In this document: positions 9,053 through 18,169 of the stretch, piece after piece
Layout of the letters: each line of letters opens with the position of its first letter
Position numbering within the stretch: position 1 is the first letter of the stretch
Source of the DNA: Candidatus Pelagibacter sp.
GTDB lineage: Bacteria; Pseudomonadota; Alphaproteobacteria; Pelagibacterales; Pelagibacteraceae
Length of the DNA stretch: 33,582 nt
NCBI GenBank assembly: GCA_029941985.1
Contig: JAPYTV010000002.1
Span: forward strand, 1 to 33,582
Direction of reading: 5' to 3'
Position numbers and translations under genes: made by a program
The notes under the pieces: generated by a model
Databases searched by the model: none
What the model was told of the DNA's origin: nothing
What the model saw: the letters and a program-made list of their open reading frames with translations, nothing else

Positions 9053-9612
9053 GCACAATATCCAAAAATAATTTTTGAAATACCATAAGTCTTTTGTTCT
9101 ATAAGATTGAAACTATTAGGAAATTCATCTTCTTCTTTTTTATGTCTATGAATAATAAATATACCTTCTTTTTTTAGTATATTTGATTCAATTATTTTTT
9201 TTAATAATGTGTGTAATCTTTTTTCTTTATATGGTGGATCCATGAAAATAATATCAAATTCTATTTTTAAGTTATTAAAATCTAATTGATCAAATATATC
9301 TTTTTCAATTATTGAAGAGTTATTTAGATAATTTAAATTAAGAATATTTTTTTTTAAGATAGGAAGTACTTCTTTATAGTTTTCAACAAAGATCGAAGTC
9401 GACGCCCCTCTTGATAAGCACTCCAATCCAAATGAACCAACACCTGAAAATAAATCCAATATATTTGATTCTTCTATATTTATATTAAATTTATTTGAAT
9501 GTTTAATTATATTAAAGATGGATTCTTTTGTTAAATCTTTAAGTGGTCTTGTAGATTTATCTTTAGGTGAAAGAATTTTTTTACCTTTAAAGTTTCCAGA
9601 TATTATTCTCAT
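9049..9612 (-). CDS. rsmD: 16S rRNA (guanine(966)-N2)-methyltransferase
   Basis: RsmD methylates G966 of 16S rRNA in the assembled small subunit. The 187-aa protein begins MRIISGNFKGKKI, the family start, followed by RPLKDLTKESIFNI. The SAM-binding motif is ILDLFSGVGSFGLECLSRGA (about 51-70), and the catalytic motif is DIIFMDPPYKEK. It overlaps the purD stop in ATGA, so it is translated with purD. It converges on pgi and the two stops share the palindrome TTAA at 9049-9052. Confidence 0.95.
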   Translation of the reverse strand: MRIISGNFKGKKILSPKDKSTRPLKDLTKESIFNIIKHSNKFNINIEESNILDLFSGVGSFGLECLSRGASTSIFVENYKEVLPILKKNILNLNYLNNSSIIEKDIFDQLDFNNLKIEFDIIFMDPPYKEKRLHTLLKKIIESNILKKEGIFIIHRHKKEEDEFPNSFNLIEQKTYGISKIIFGYCA

Positions 9613-10874
9613 TCATTTATTACCTTATATCCAATATCTTTACGAAAAAAACCACTATCCCAATTTAATAATTTTATTAAATTAAATATTTTATTTCTAC
9701 TCTTGTGAAAATCTTCAGACACACAAATAAAATTTAGCACACGACCTCCGTTTGCATATATTGCTCTTTCAATAATTTTTGTTCCAGCGTGATAACAGTA
9801 TTCATCATTATCAAGTTTAATTTTATCTATATTATTAATTAATATATTTTTCTTAAATTTCTCAGGATATCCTTTTGAACACAAAACAACGCACAAGCTT
9901 TTTTTGTTACGCCATTTTATTTCTGTTGTATCTAATTTTTCATCACAACAAGCTATGAATATATCTAATAAATCTGAATCAAGTTTTGGTAAAATAGTTT
10001 GGCACTCTGGATCACCCATTCGAACATTATATTCAATTAAATAAGGTTCATCTTTTATGATCATTAAACCTACATATAAAAAACCTTTATAGTTAGTGCC
10101 AATTTCTTTAAGACCTTTTATCGTTGGTTTTACTATTTTGTCTAATATTTTTTTTTCTAACTTATTATTAATTAATCTTGATGGTGAGTAGGCTCCCATT
10201 CCACCAGTGTTTTTACCTTTATCTCCCTCTAATACCCTCTTATGATCTTGAGCAGTCTGAAAATTTTTTATTGTTTTTCCATCACTTATGATGAAGAAAC
10301 TCATCTCTTCACCTTTAAGAAATTCTTCAATAAGTAAATTTTCAGCTTTGCCAAATTTACCTTCAAATATTTCTTTTATTGCAAGTTGGGCTTCCACTTT
10401 ATCATCGCATATATAAACTCCCTTACCAGAGGCTAAACCATCAGCTTTTATAACTAATGGGTAGTTAGTTTTTTCTATAAATTTTTTTGCATCATTATTA
10501 TTTTTAAAAATTCCAAATTTTGCAGTTGGAATTTTGTATTTTTCACAAAGTTTTTTTGTAAAAATTTTAGAACCTTCAAGTTGTGACGCAATTTTATTAG
10601 GTCCAAACACTTTTATATTATGTTTTTCTAAGAAATCTACAATGCCATCTACCAAAGGTTTTTCCGGACCAACAACAATTAGATCAATTTTATTTGACAG
10701 TGTAAAATTTTTGAGTTCATTAAAGTTATCTAAATTTAAGTTAATATTTGTTGCATTCTGTGCTGTTCCAGCATTGCCTGGAAAGCAGTATATTTTATCA
10801 ATTTTTTTAGATTTACTTAAAGCATGACAGATGGCATGCTCACGTCCACCACTTCCTATTATTCCAACTTTCAT
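9609..10874 (-). CDS. purD: Phosphoribosylamine--glycine ligase (GAR synthetase)
   Basis: PurD is an ATP-grasp ligase that joins glycine to phosphoribosylamine in purine synthesis. The 421-aa protein is full length. It begins MKVGIIGSGGREHAICHAL, then GPEKPLVDGI, the ATP-grasp lid segment LVIKADGLASGKGVYI, the family signature QDHKRVLEGDKGKNTGGMGAYSP, and the metal-binding EYNVRMGDPECQ. It is the first gene of a purD-rsmD pair (4-base overlap). Its start lies 21 bases from the divergent DUF2093 gene, so the promoters must share that AT-rich gap or sit inside the neighbouring gene. Confidence 0.98.
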   Translation of the reverse strand: MKVGIIGSGGREHAICHALSKSKKIDKIYCFPGNAGTAQNATNINLNLDNFNELKNFTLSNKIDLIVVGPEKPLVDGIVDFLEKHNIKVFGPNKIASQLEGSKIFTKKLCEKYKIPTAKFGIFKNNNDAKKFIEKTNYPLVIKADGLASGKGVYICDDKVEAQLAIKEIFEGKFGKAENLLIEEFLKGEEMSFFIISDGKTIKNFQTAQDHKRVLEGDKGKNTGGMGAYSPSRLINNKLEKKILDKIVKPTIKGLKEIGTNYKGFLYVGLMIIKDEPYLIEYNVRMGDPECQTILPKLDSDLLDIFIACCDEKLDTTEIKWRNKKSLCVVLCSKGYPEKFKKNILINNIDKIKLDNDEYCYHAGTKIIERAIYANGGRVLNFICVSEDFHKSRNKIFNLIKLLNWDSGFFRKDIGYKVINE

Positions 10875-10895
10875 GTATTAATATATAAACTAAAA

Positions 10896-11084
10896 ATGAA
10901 TAAAAAATTAGCCAAAATAAAATACTTACCAAATAATTTTAAAGTTATTGAAGAAGGAGATCATGTAATTTGTGCTATATCTGGCAAAATAATAAAATTA
11001 GAGGAACTTAATTATTGGAATGTAGACCTCCAGGAGCCATATTATTCATATAAAGAAGCATCAAAAAAAAGAGAGAATAGTTAA
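10896..11084 (+). CDS. DUF2093 family small protein
   Basis: The 62-aa product resembles the alphaproteobacterial DUF2093 family: basic start, then KIKYLPNNFKVIEEGDHVICAISGKIIKLEELNYWNVDLQEPYYSY, matching the family pattern of a YLxxxFxVxxxGDxVxCAVTG box and a YWxVxxQExY box. The ORF track extends this frame to 10824, but the extra 24 residues overlap purD antisense and match nothing; ATG 10896 gives the family length. The function is unknown. In other alphaproteobacteria, as I recall, DUF2093 genes sit next to lpxK, and here it converges on the lipid A block with only eight bases between the stops. Confidence 0.85.
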   Translation: MNKKLAKIKYLPNNFKVIEEGDHVICAISGKIIKLEELNYWNVDLQEPYYSYKEASKKRENS

Positions 11085-11095
11085 AGTAGTCTTTA
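11082..11095. other. Small hairpin spanning both stops of the DUF2093 / lpxL convergent pair
   Basis: TAAAG (11082-11086) and CTTTA (11091-11095) form a perfect five-pair stem with a TAGT loop. It contains the complete TAA of DUF2093 and the complete stop of lpxL on the other strand. It is weak and A+T-only apart from one pair. It may be a bidirectional end signal or a coincidence. Confidence 0.25.
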
Positions 11096-11953
11096 TTTCC
11101 AACGGTTATGAGACCAAATCCATTGTTCAGGATTTTTTAAAATCATTTTTTCAAGTAAGTTATTTAAATCTAAAGTTATAGATGCAATTGATTCATCTTC
11201 TGAGTATTCTAGGGGTTTACTGACACTTATTTTAAAATTTACATCTTTTATTCGCTGAATATAAATTGGTACCACTTTACATTTAAATTTTTTTACAAAT
11301 TGTGCAGGTATAGTTGTTGTATAAGCTTCGTGTTTAAAGAAATTAGATCTAATACCTTGCGAAACTCTTTGATCAATCATTAGAGCAATTGATGTACCAT
11401 TTTTAAAAAATGAAAGTAACTGTTTTGTACCTGAAATACCTTTTTTTATTTGTTTTTTACAAATGTAACTTTCTCGTATTTTCTCCATTACAAAATTTAA
11501 AAACTTATTATTAAGGGGTCTATAAATAGCAGCTAAATTAATGCCTGATTTTTCAATATGCATAGCCATTAATTCAAAATTATTAAAATGTCCTGAGATA
11601 AATATTACAGGTTCTTTATCTTTTTTTATTTGATCTAAAATTTCTTGACCTTCGACCTGTATAATATTTTCTGATTTTGACTCTCTAAAATCTTTTATAA
11701 AAACATATTCTGATAAAATTCTTCCATAATTACCCCACATATTATTAACAATTTTTTTGAGTTCTTTTGAATCTAAATTTGGAATAGCTTTCCTTATATT
11801 GTTCTCAATTAATTTTTTAGACCTAAAAAATGGACCAATTAAAGATACAATTTTACTAGAAATATTTGACGCGAACTTTAACCCGATGATTTTAAATATA
11901 ATAAAAAAAATTGATATTATAAAAAATTGTAAAAAATATTTTATTGAATTCAT
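11093..11953 (-). CDS. lpxL: Lipid A biosynthesis acyltransferase (LpxL/HtrB family)
   Basis: This inner-membrane enzyme adds a secondary acyl chain to Kdo-lipid A. The 286-aa protein has an N-terminal membrane anchor (about residues 6-28), the LPLAT catalytic motif HFNNFE (His122, Glu127, HX4E) in FISGHFNNFELMAMH, a second block AIYRPLNNKFLN, MIDQRVSQGI, and the C-terminal signature PEQWIWSHNRWK. I cannot tell LpxL from LpxM or another late acyltransferase. It overlaps lpxK in ATGA and is the last gene of the ubiA-msbA-waaA-lpxK-lpxL string. Confidence 0.9.
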   Translation of the reverse strand: MNSIKYFLQFFIISIFFIIFKIIGLKFASNISSKIVSLIGPFFRSKKLIENNIRKAIPNLDSKELKKIVNNMWGNYGRILSEYVFIKDFRESKSENIIQVEGQEILDQIKKDKEPVIFISGHFNNFELMAMHIEKSGINLAAIYRPLNNKFLNFVMEKIRESYICKKQIKKGISGTKQLLSFFKNGTSIALMIDQRVSQGIRSNFFKHEAYTTTIPAQFVKKFKCKVVPIYIQRIKDVNFKISVSKPLEYSEDESIASITLDLNNLLEKMILKNPEQWIWSHNRWK

Positions 11954-12888
11954 ATATTTGATTTAATAAAATTAATTAATTCATTTTCTTCTTTTATAAC
12001 AAGCTCAATTTCTAAAAATTCAATTCCATCTGCTGCATTATCATTAAGTTTTACAAAATCTTTTTCAGTAGTTAAAATTTTAGCATTTAAATTAATTGCT
12101 TGTAATTTAATTTTATCGATATCTTTTTGTGTATATCTATAATGATCTGGAAATTTAATTTCTTTAATTATATTAAAATTATTTTTAGTTAAAGTTTTTT
12201 TAAAACTTTCTGGATTACCAATTCCAGAAAAAATTACATATTTATTTTTATCATTAAATTTATTAATATTAATTGGCTTATAATATGTTTCAAAAATTTT
12301 AATGTTTTTGTTGTATTTTTTTATCAATAACTTTAGATCAGAAGTGTCTTCTTCATTGCCATTAAGAAATATAGCATCATATTTTGATATACTTTCTATT
12401 TTTTCTCTAAGGGGTCCTGCTGGAATTAAAAAACCATTGCCAATCCATTTAACAACATTAAAACAAACAAAGCTTAGGTCATAATTTATTGAGCTATCTT
12501 GTAAACCATCATCAAATATTACAATCTCTAAATTGTCTTTGATGGCTTTATCCAGCGCTACTTTTCTTTTGTCAAAACAATATAGTTGTGCTTTATTAGA
12601 CAATAGTTTTTGTTCATCAACTTGATTTTTATAAAATTTTTTTATTATTCCAGTTTTGAGGTTTAATTTTTTTAAAATTTGATTTATTTTTATAGATAAA
12701 GGTGTTTTAGCTGTGCCTCCAATATAGATATTACCTATACCAATTTTTTTAATATTTTGATTGTTTGAATTTTTTTTTAAACTTATAAAAAAATTATTTA
12801 TAATAATTGGTATTGTTAGTGGCAGCAGCATATAAGATAAAAAATTAGGCTGCTTGTAATCCCAAAAATCAGGTTTTTTTAATATCAT
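11950..12888 (-). CDS. lpxK: Tetraacyldisaccharide 4'-kinase
   Basis: LpxK phosphorylates the lipid A disaccharide 1-phosphate at the 4' position on the inner membrane. The 312-aa protein has the N-terminal amphipathic region (residues 15-36), an atypical P-loop IYIGGTAKTPLS (residues 54-65), the VIFDDGLQDSSI block around 125-135 with the catalytic Asp pair, and PAGPLREKIESISKYDAIFLNG. The C-terminal LTTEKDFVKL motif is also typical. It overlaps waaA by 20 bases and lpxL by four, indicating coupled translation. Confidence 0.96.
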   Translation of the reverse strand: MILKKPDFWDYKQPNFLSYMLLPLTIPIIINNFFISLKKNSNNQNIKKIGIGNIYIGGTAKTPLSIKINQILKKLNLKTGIIKKFYKNQVDEQKLLSNKAQLYCFDKRKVALDKAIKDNLEIVIFDDGLQDSSINYDLSFVCFNVVKWIGNGFLIPAGPLREKIESISKYDAIFLNGNEEDTSDLKLLIKKYNKNIKIFETYYKPININKFNDKNKYVIFSGIGNPESFKKTLTKNNFNIIKEIKFPDHYRYTQKDIDKIKLQAINLNAKILTTEKDFVKLNDNAADGIEFLEIELVIKEENELINFIKSNI

Positions 12889-14134
12889 TTTTTTTGATAA
12901 AAAAGTTTACTTCTTTTAGTGTTGAATTTAAAATTTTATTACCTAAATTTTGAATTTTATATTTAATGTTGTGAGAGCTAGTTTTATTTTTTAATATTTT
13001 ATTAATATTATAAATTATTTGGTTTGAATTTTTCACTTTATTGGATACTCCATGTTCATTTAAGAGGTTATAAATTTCATAAAAATTCCAAATATTTGGA
13101 CCGTGTAAAATTTGACAGCCGTATCTGGCAGCCTCTAATGGATTCTGTCCTCCGTGTTTAATTATTGAACCACCTAAGAAAACAGTTTTACAAATCTTAA
13201 AAAAAGCTTTTGTTTTACCATAAGAATTGACCAAGTATATATCTGTATCTTTATCAATTTTATTTTTTGAATCATGGGTGTGAATTTTGAGATTTAATTT
13301 TTCTATTTCATCTATGATATTTTTAGTTCTATCTATATGTCTTGGAATAATAATTGTTAATAAGTCTTTATATTTTTCTTTAAGTTTTTTGTGAGTTAAT
13401 GCGCAAATTTTTTCTTCACCATTATGAGTGCTAGCTGCACACCATATTTTTTTCGATATAAAAAATTTTTTTAAATTATTATTTAATTTATACTCATTAT
13501 TTTCAGTTTGAGAAAATTTTAAATTACCAACATATTTTATTTTTTTTACACCAAGTAATTTTAAATATTTTTTTGATTCCATACTTGCAGATAAACAAAT
13601 ATCAAATTTTTGAAAAATTTTTTTTGCACTAGAAATAAAAATTTTCCACATTTTAAAAGATTTTTTAGTTATTCTTGCATTTAAAAGTATTAGTGAGATA
13701 TTTTTTTTTTTAATATTAGTAATCATATTGGGCCATATTTCGGAATCTATAAAAATAGCTACTGAAGGTTTCCAATAATCTAAAAATTTTTTAGTATGAT
13801 AATTAGTGTCTATAGGAAAAAACTGGTGAATAGTTTTTTTTAATTTTAAATTAGATAAAATTTTTGATGAACTTAGTGTATTTGATGTTATTAAAATTTG
13901 ACTAATTTTTTTATTTTTTTCTAATTGTTCAATTGTTGGTATTACACTTAGTATTTCGCCAACACTTGCGCCGTGAAGCCATATTAATTTTCCTTTAATT
14001 TTTTTTTTTGAAAAAAAACAAAATTTTTCTTTAAATCTTACAGGATCTTCTTTTTTTTTAAATAATCGAAATAAAATAATAATAGGAGAGGCAAATAAAA
14101 TTAGATTTATTACTATTCTATAGATTAGGAACAT
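12869..14134 (-). CDS. waaA: Kdo (3-deoxy-D-manno-octulosonic acid) transferase
   Basis: WaaA transfers Kdo to lipid IVA at the inner membrane. The 421-aa protein has an N-terminal anchor (about residues 4-22), the KdtA N-lobe motif LIWLHGASVGEILS with the catalytic Glu, FFPIDTNYHTKKFLDYWKP, and the C-lobe CMP-Kdo site with GGSIIKHGGQNPLEAARYG near 320-340. It overlaps msbA by one base and lpxK by 20. Coding DNA includes an 11-base T run at 13701-13711 (A11 in the mRNA), a possible slippage site. Confidence 0.96.
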   Translation of the reverse strand: MFLIYRIVINLILFASPIIILFRLFKKKEDPVRFKEKFCFFSKKKIKGKLIWLHGASVGEILSVIPTIEQLEKNKKISQILITSNTLSSSKILSNLKLKKTIHQFFPIDTNYHTKKFLDYWKPSVAIFIDSEIWPNMITNIKKKNISLILLNARITKKSFKMWKIFISSAKKIFQKFDICLSASMESKKYLKLLGVKKIKYVGNLKFSQTENNEYKLNNNLKKFFISKKIWCAASTHNGEEKICALTHKKLKEKYKDLLTIIIPRHIDRTKNIIDEIEKLNLKIHTHDSKNKIDKDTDIYLVNSYGKTKAFFKICKTVFLGGSIIKHGGQNPLEAARYGCQILHGPNIWNFYEIYNLLNEHGVSNKVKNSNQIIYNINKILKNKTSSHNIKYKIQNLGNKILNSTLKEVNFFIKKNDIKKT

Positions 14135-15873
14135 TAGCCTTTTTTAATTTGTTTGTCGTAGAAATTTTTGTAAACAGGAGAATTTTTTAATAGTTCTTCA
14201 TGTTTTCCTTCTCCAACAACTTTTCCAGATTCTATTACATAAATTTTATCGGAATTTAGAATGGTAGATAATCTATGAGCGATTACTAATGTAGTTCTAT
14301 TTTTTGTTAAAAAATTAATTGCGCTTTGTATTTTACTTTCAGTTTCAGCGTCTAAAGAGGATGTTGCTTCATCTAATAATATAATTTGACTTTTTTTTAG
14401 TATTGCTCTTGCAATTGATAATCTTTGTTTTTCGCCACCTGAAAGTCTAATCCCATTTTCCCCTATGAGAGTGTCATATTTATTTGGTAGTTTTTCGATA
14501 AATTCATTTGCAAATGAGTATTTTGCTGCTTCTTCTATTTGTTCTTGTGTAGCATCTGAAATTGCATAAGCAATATTATTTCGGACTGTGTCATCAAATA
14601 AAGTTGTATCCTGACTTACAAGAGAAATATTTTTTCTTAAAGATTGAATTTTTGAGGAATAGATTGATTGATTATCAATAGTTATGTCCCCCTCATTACA
14701 ATCATAGAATCTAGGAATTAAGTTTAAAATAGTAGATTTTCCAGCACCACTGTGTCCGACTAATGAGGTCATTTTACCACCTAAAATATCTATGTTTACA
14801 TTTTTTAAAACTTCAGACTCTGCAGAATTATATTTGAAGGTAATATTTTTAAATTTTACTTCTGCGTTAGTTATTACAATATTAACATCACTATCATTTT
14901 CATTTATCTCATTCTTATAATCAATTAGAGGCAGGATTCTTCTTGCACCTGCTAGACCCTGATTGATTGCAATATTTAGAGTAGCGAGAGATCTTACTGG
15001 TTGATAAGCCAACATCATTGCAGCTAAAAAAGAAAAAAAATTGTTCACCTCTAATTCACCGTTAATTATAAGTTTAGCAGAAAAAAATATTAAAAAAGCA
15101 ATCATTATTCCTGTAAGCGATTCCATTATTGGTGATGCCCTAACAAATACAACTGCAATTTTTTTTGATTTTTCTTTTAGATGAGTAATAAATTTATCTG
15201 CTCTAATATTTTCATAAGTTTCTTTTTGAAAAATTTTAATTAATTTATGGTTTTTAAATATTTCCATTAGATAAGTATTTAAAATTCCTGCACTATCCAT
15301 TTGTTGAGTAGAAACTTTACCTATTCTTTTTCCTAAACTTCTTGCGGCAACAGAAGCTAATGGTATCATTATTAGTGCAATTAATGAAAGTTTCCAATTT
15401 TGATAAAACATTACTGACAGTAATCCAATTAAAGTTAAGCTATCTTTAAATAAATTTAATATTCCAGTACTAATCATATTAGTTATCATGCCAACATCAT
15501 GAGTTAAGTGAGTTATAAATTTTCCAGAGTGTTTACTATCAATTAATTGAGTATCAGCTTTGATTAATGAATTAAGCATATCTTTCTGAAGATCTTTATT
15601 TACTTCTAAAGAAACACCTATCATTATTACTTTAGCCACATATAAAGATCCGCCTTTTATAAGAAATGCAAAAATTATAAAAAATGGTATTATAAAAATT
15701 AACGTCTGATCTTTTTCAACGAACAATTTTTTAATTGCAGGATCAAGTAAATAAGCAACAGAAGAAGTGCTTCCAGCTAACAATATAGAAAAAAAAACTG
15801 AAAGTAATATTTTATTTAAATATTTTTTTGTATAGTCATTATAAAGTCTTTTTAGAATATAAATATTATCCAT
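14134..15873 (-). CDS. msbA: Lipid A export ABC transporter, ATP-binding/permease (MsbA)
   Basis: MsbA flips lipid A-core across the inner membrane. The protein has an N-terminal six-helix transmembrane domain and a C-terminal ATPase. Walker A is GHSGAGKST (about residue 370), the Q-loop is LVSQDTTLFDDTV, the signature is LSGGEKQR, Walker B is IILLDEATSSLD and the switch His is in VIAHRLS. The track starts at a TTG (15891) inside the ubiA end. I prefer ATG 15873 (579 aa), four bases after the ubiA stop, which starts the protein at MDNIYILKRLY, like other MsbA proteins. Context with waaA, lpxK and lpxL favours MsbA over a generic multidrug exporter. Confidence 0.93.
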   Translation of the reverse strand: MDNIYILKRLYNDYTKKYLNKILLSVFFSILLAGSTSSVAYLLDPAIKKLFVEKDQTLIFIIPFFIIFAFLIKGGSLYVAKVIMIGVSLEVNKDLQKDMLNSLIKADTQLIDSKHSGKFITHLTHDVGMITNMISTGILNLFKDSLTLIGLLSVMFYQNWKLSLIALIMIPLASVAARSLGKRIGKVSTQQMDSAGILNTYLMEIFKNHKLIKIFQKETYENIRADKFITHLKEKSKKIAVVFVRASPIMESLTGIMIAFLIFFSAKLIINGELEVNNFFSFLAAMMLAYQPVRSLATLNIAINQGLAGARRILPLIDYKNEINENDSDVNIVITNAEVKFKNITFKYNSAESEVLKNVNIDILGGKMTSLVGHSGAGKSTILNLIPRFYDCNEGDITIDNQSIYSSKIQSLRKNISLVSQDTTLFDDTVRNNIAYAISDATQEQIEEAAKYSFANEFIEKLPNKYDTLIGENGIRLSGGEKQRLSIARAILKKSQIILLDEATSSLDAETESKIQSAINFLTKNRTTLVIAHRLSTILNSDKIYVIESGKVVGEGKHEELLKNSPVYKNFYDKQIKKG

Positions 15874-15877
15874 CAAA

Positions 15878-16741
15878 TTAAAGTTTTCCAATTAGAATAT
15901 TAATAAAAATTATAAAACCAAAAGTATTATTACTTTTAAAAATGTTAAAACAATTTTTAGGATTATTGATTTGTAAGTTTTTTATTTGATAATTTATTAA
16001 GTGAAGAGCAGGAATTATTGAGAACATAAAAAAAAGATAATTAAATTTCATTAAAATACCAGTTACGAGAATACAAATAATAAATACTAAATAGCATATA
16101 ACTAAAAATTTATGTGGGTTTTTTTTAAATTTAATCGAAGTTGATTTTACACCTATATTTTCATCATCCTTTATATCTTGATACCCATAAATAGTGTCGT
16201 ATCCAAGTGTCCAAAATATGGCTCCTAAATAAAGTATTATTGGAATAATATCCAGTTGATTTTTTATGCATACCCATCCCAAAATTAAACCATAATTAAA
16301 AGTAATACCCAAAAATAATTGTGGCCAATAAGTATATCTTTTCATTAATGGATAACTAAATGCTAGAGGCATAGATCCTAAAGCTATAATGATTGTAAGA
16401 GTGTTAAAATTTATTAGTACTAATAGAGCTAAGAGACAAAGAATTGTAATATAAATTAATCCAAGTTTTATTGATATTTTTCCCGAAGCGATAGGTCTTT
16501 GTTTTGTTCTAATAACTCTTTTATCAAATTCTTTATCCGAGATATCATTTACTATGCATCCTGCAGATCTCATTAAGACTGAACCTAAAAAAAATAAAGT
16601 TAGATAAAAAAAATAATCATTAAGATTTTTTGAAAAATCATATGCGATTGTTAACCCCCATACACAGGGCCAAAATAAAAGCATAAAACCAATTGGTTTT
16701 TTTAATCTAGTTAATTCAATAAACAGGCTTAATTGTTTCAT
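15878..16741 (-). CDS. ubiA: 4-hydroxybenzoate polyprenyltransferase
   Basis: UbiA attaches the polyprenyl tail to 4-hydroxybenzoate in ubiquinone synthesis. The 287-aa protein is almost entirely hydrophobic helices. It has the first Mg-prenyl-diphosphate motif, Asn65-Asp66-xx-Asp69-xxx-Asp73 (NDISDKEFDKRVIRTKQRPIASG), and a second, YDTIYGYQDIKDDENIGVKS, near 180-200. RTKQRPIASG is the UbiA signature that separates it from CtaB (also in this window) and chlorophyll synthases. It is the first gene of the lipid A string; only four bases separate its stop from the preferred msbA start. Confidence 0.95.
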   Translation of the reverse strand: MKQLSLFIELTRLKKPIGFMLLFWPCVWGLTIAYDFSKNLNDYFFYLTLFFLGSVLMRSAGCIVNDISDKEFDKRVIRTKQRPIASGKISIKLGLIYITILCLLALLVLINFNTLTIIIALGSMPLAFSYPLMKRYTYWPQLFLGITFNYGLILGWVCIKNQLDIIPIILYLGAIFWTLGYDTIYGYQDIKDDENIGVKSTSIKFKKNPHKFLVICYLVFIICILVTGILMKFNYLFFMFSIIPALHLINYQIKNLQINNPKNCFNIFKSNNTFGFIIFINILIGKL

Positions 16742-16793
16742 AATAATTTACTTGTAAATAGCAAAGGCTAGTTTCATAATCAAATTGATTCGT

Positions 16794-17198
16794 ATGAATA
16801 TAGATTACACAGTAACAGCTTTAATGTTTCCGGCTATTCCTCTTTTAATGAATATCTATAGTAACAGATTTCACTCACTGAGTAAGCTTATTAGACAACT
16901 ACATGATGAACATGTTTATGAAAATCATATTCCACCTGAGTGGAAAAAGCAGTTTATAAATTTAAATGGAAGAATTGTTTTATTGAAGTGGACAGTCATG
17001 TTTGCAGCATTTGGTCTTTTATTTAATTTGCTAACTGTTTTCGCTCTTTATCTAAATGAAATTTTTGTTGCAAGAATAATTTTTGGTTCTTGTTGCTTAT
17101 CTATGATGGTTTCAATTATTATTTTTTTAAGAGAAATTCAGGTGTCAACCAATGCACTTAAGTTGCACATGTCAGACATGGATGTTAATTTAGATTAA
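16794..17198 (+). CDS. DUF2721 family membrane protein
   Basis: The product is a small membrane protein. Hydrophobic helices lie at roughly residues 7-22, 67-89 and 93-113. The N-terminal FPAIPLLMNIYSNRFHSLSKLIRQL block is typical of DUF2721, whose function is unknown. The track begins at TTG 16785, but ATG 16794 (134 aa) is a better start and loses only three residues. It stands alone on the plus strand; its stop and the quinone oxidoreductase stop share TTAA at 17195-17198. The promoter would have to sit in the 52-base gap with divergent ubiA. Confidence 0.85.
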   Translation: MNIDYTVTALMFPAIPLLMNIYSNRFHSLSKLIRQLHDEHVYENHIPPEWKKQFINLNGRIVLLKWTVMFAAFGLLFNLLTVFALYLNEIFVARIIFGSCCLSMMVSIIIFLREIQVSTNALKLHMSDMDVNLD

Positions 17199-18169
17199 GG
17201 TATAATTATTGCTGGACCAGTAATTTTTCTTGTTTCTAAATCTTGGTGCGCTTTAACTACTTCTGATAAAGCATATCTTTTGAAGATTTTTAAATTAAAC
17301 TTATTTGATTTAAACATTTCAAAAACCTTATTTACTGCCTCATCAAGATCTTCTCTAGTTGTTGTATAATGTGCTATACTTGGTCTCGTTAAGTATAATC
17401 CTTTTGGTGCTAAGGATTTTGTTACATTACATGGATCTAAAGGACCAGAAGCATTTCCAAAGGAAACCATTGTTCCTCTAATCTTTAAACATTCAATAGA
17501 GCCATCAAAAGTTTTTTTACCAACACCATCATAAACAACTGGAACTCCATCTCCATTTGTTATTTCTTTAACTTTTTCTGCAAAGTTTTCTTTTGAATAA
17601 TTAATAACATGATCACAACCATTAGCTTTTGCAATTTCAATTTTTTCATCAGAGCCAACAGTACCAATAACTGTGCAACCTAAACTTTTTGCCCACTGGC
17701 AAAGTATTTGACCAACACCGCCTGCTGCCGCATGAAACAAAATAGTTTCACCAGATTTTACAGGGTAGGTTTTATGTAGAAGATAAAAAGTTGTAATTCC
17801 TTTAGTCATTAGAGTAACTACATTTTCTAATTCAATTCCTTCAGGAACTTTAACTAGTTTTTTTGTTGGAAAAATTCTATGTGTTGAATAAGAACCAATT
17901 GGCATTGAAGCATAAGCAACTTTATCACCGGCTTTAAAATTTTTTACATTTGGTCCAATTTTTTCAATTATACCAGCACCTTCTAGTCCAACGTTTGAAG
18001 GTAGTTCCACAGGATAAAGACCTGATCTATGATAAGTATCAATATAATTTAAACCAATAGCTTTATTTTTAATTAATACTTCATTAGATTTAGGATCTTC
18101 TAGTTTAATATCTTTAAGTTCTAAAACTTCTGGTCCACCAACTTTTGAAATTATTATTGCTTTCATCAT
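17195..18169 (-). CDS. NADPH:quinone oxidoreductase, zinc-independent MDR family
   Basis: The 324-aa protein belongs to the quinone oxidoreductase branch of the medium-chain dehydrogenases. It begins MMKAIIISKVGGPEVLEL, followed by IGLNYIDTYHRSGLYPVELPSNVGLEGAG and the Rossmann segment HAAAGGVGQILCQWAKSLG near 148-166. It lacks the catalytic and structural zinc Cys sets of alcohol dehydrogenases. Members reduce quinones with NADPH by one electron or act on activated alkenes. It is the last gene of a four-gene string and overlaps the pirin stop by four bases (ATGA). A second ATG directly follows the first. Confidence 0.9.
   Translation of the reverse strand: MMKAIIISKVGGPEVLELKDIKLEDPKSNEVLIKNKAIGLNYIDTYHRSGLYPVELPSNVGLEGAGIIEKIGPNVKNFKAGDKVAYASMPIGSYSTHRIFPTKKLVKVPEGIELENVVTLMTKGITTFYLLHKTYPVKSGETILFHAAAGGVGQILCQWAKSLGCTVIGTVGSDEKIEIAKANGCDHVINYSKENFAEKVKEITNGDGVPVVYDGVGKKTFDGSIECLKIRGTMVSFGNASGPLDPCNVTKSLAPKGLYLTRPSIAHYTTTREDLDEAVNKVFEMFKSNKFNLKIFKRYALSEVVKAHQDLETRKITGPAIIIP

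Noticed and set aside
10824-10895. N-terminal extension of the DUF2093 ORF
   Set aside because: It overlaps purD antisense and lacks family similarity; ATG 10896 gives the expected length.
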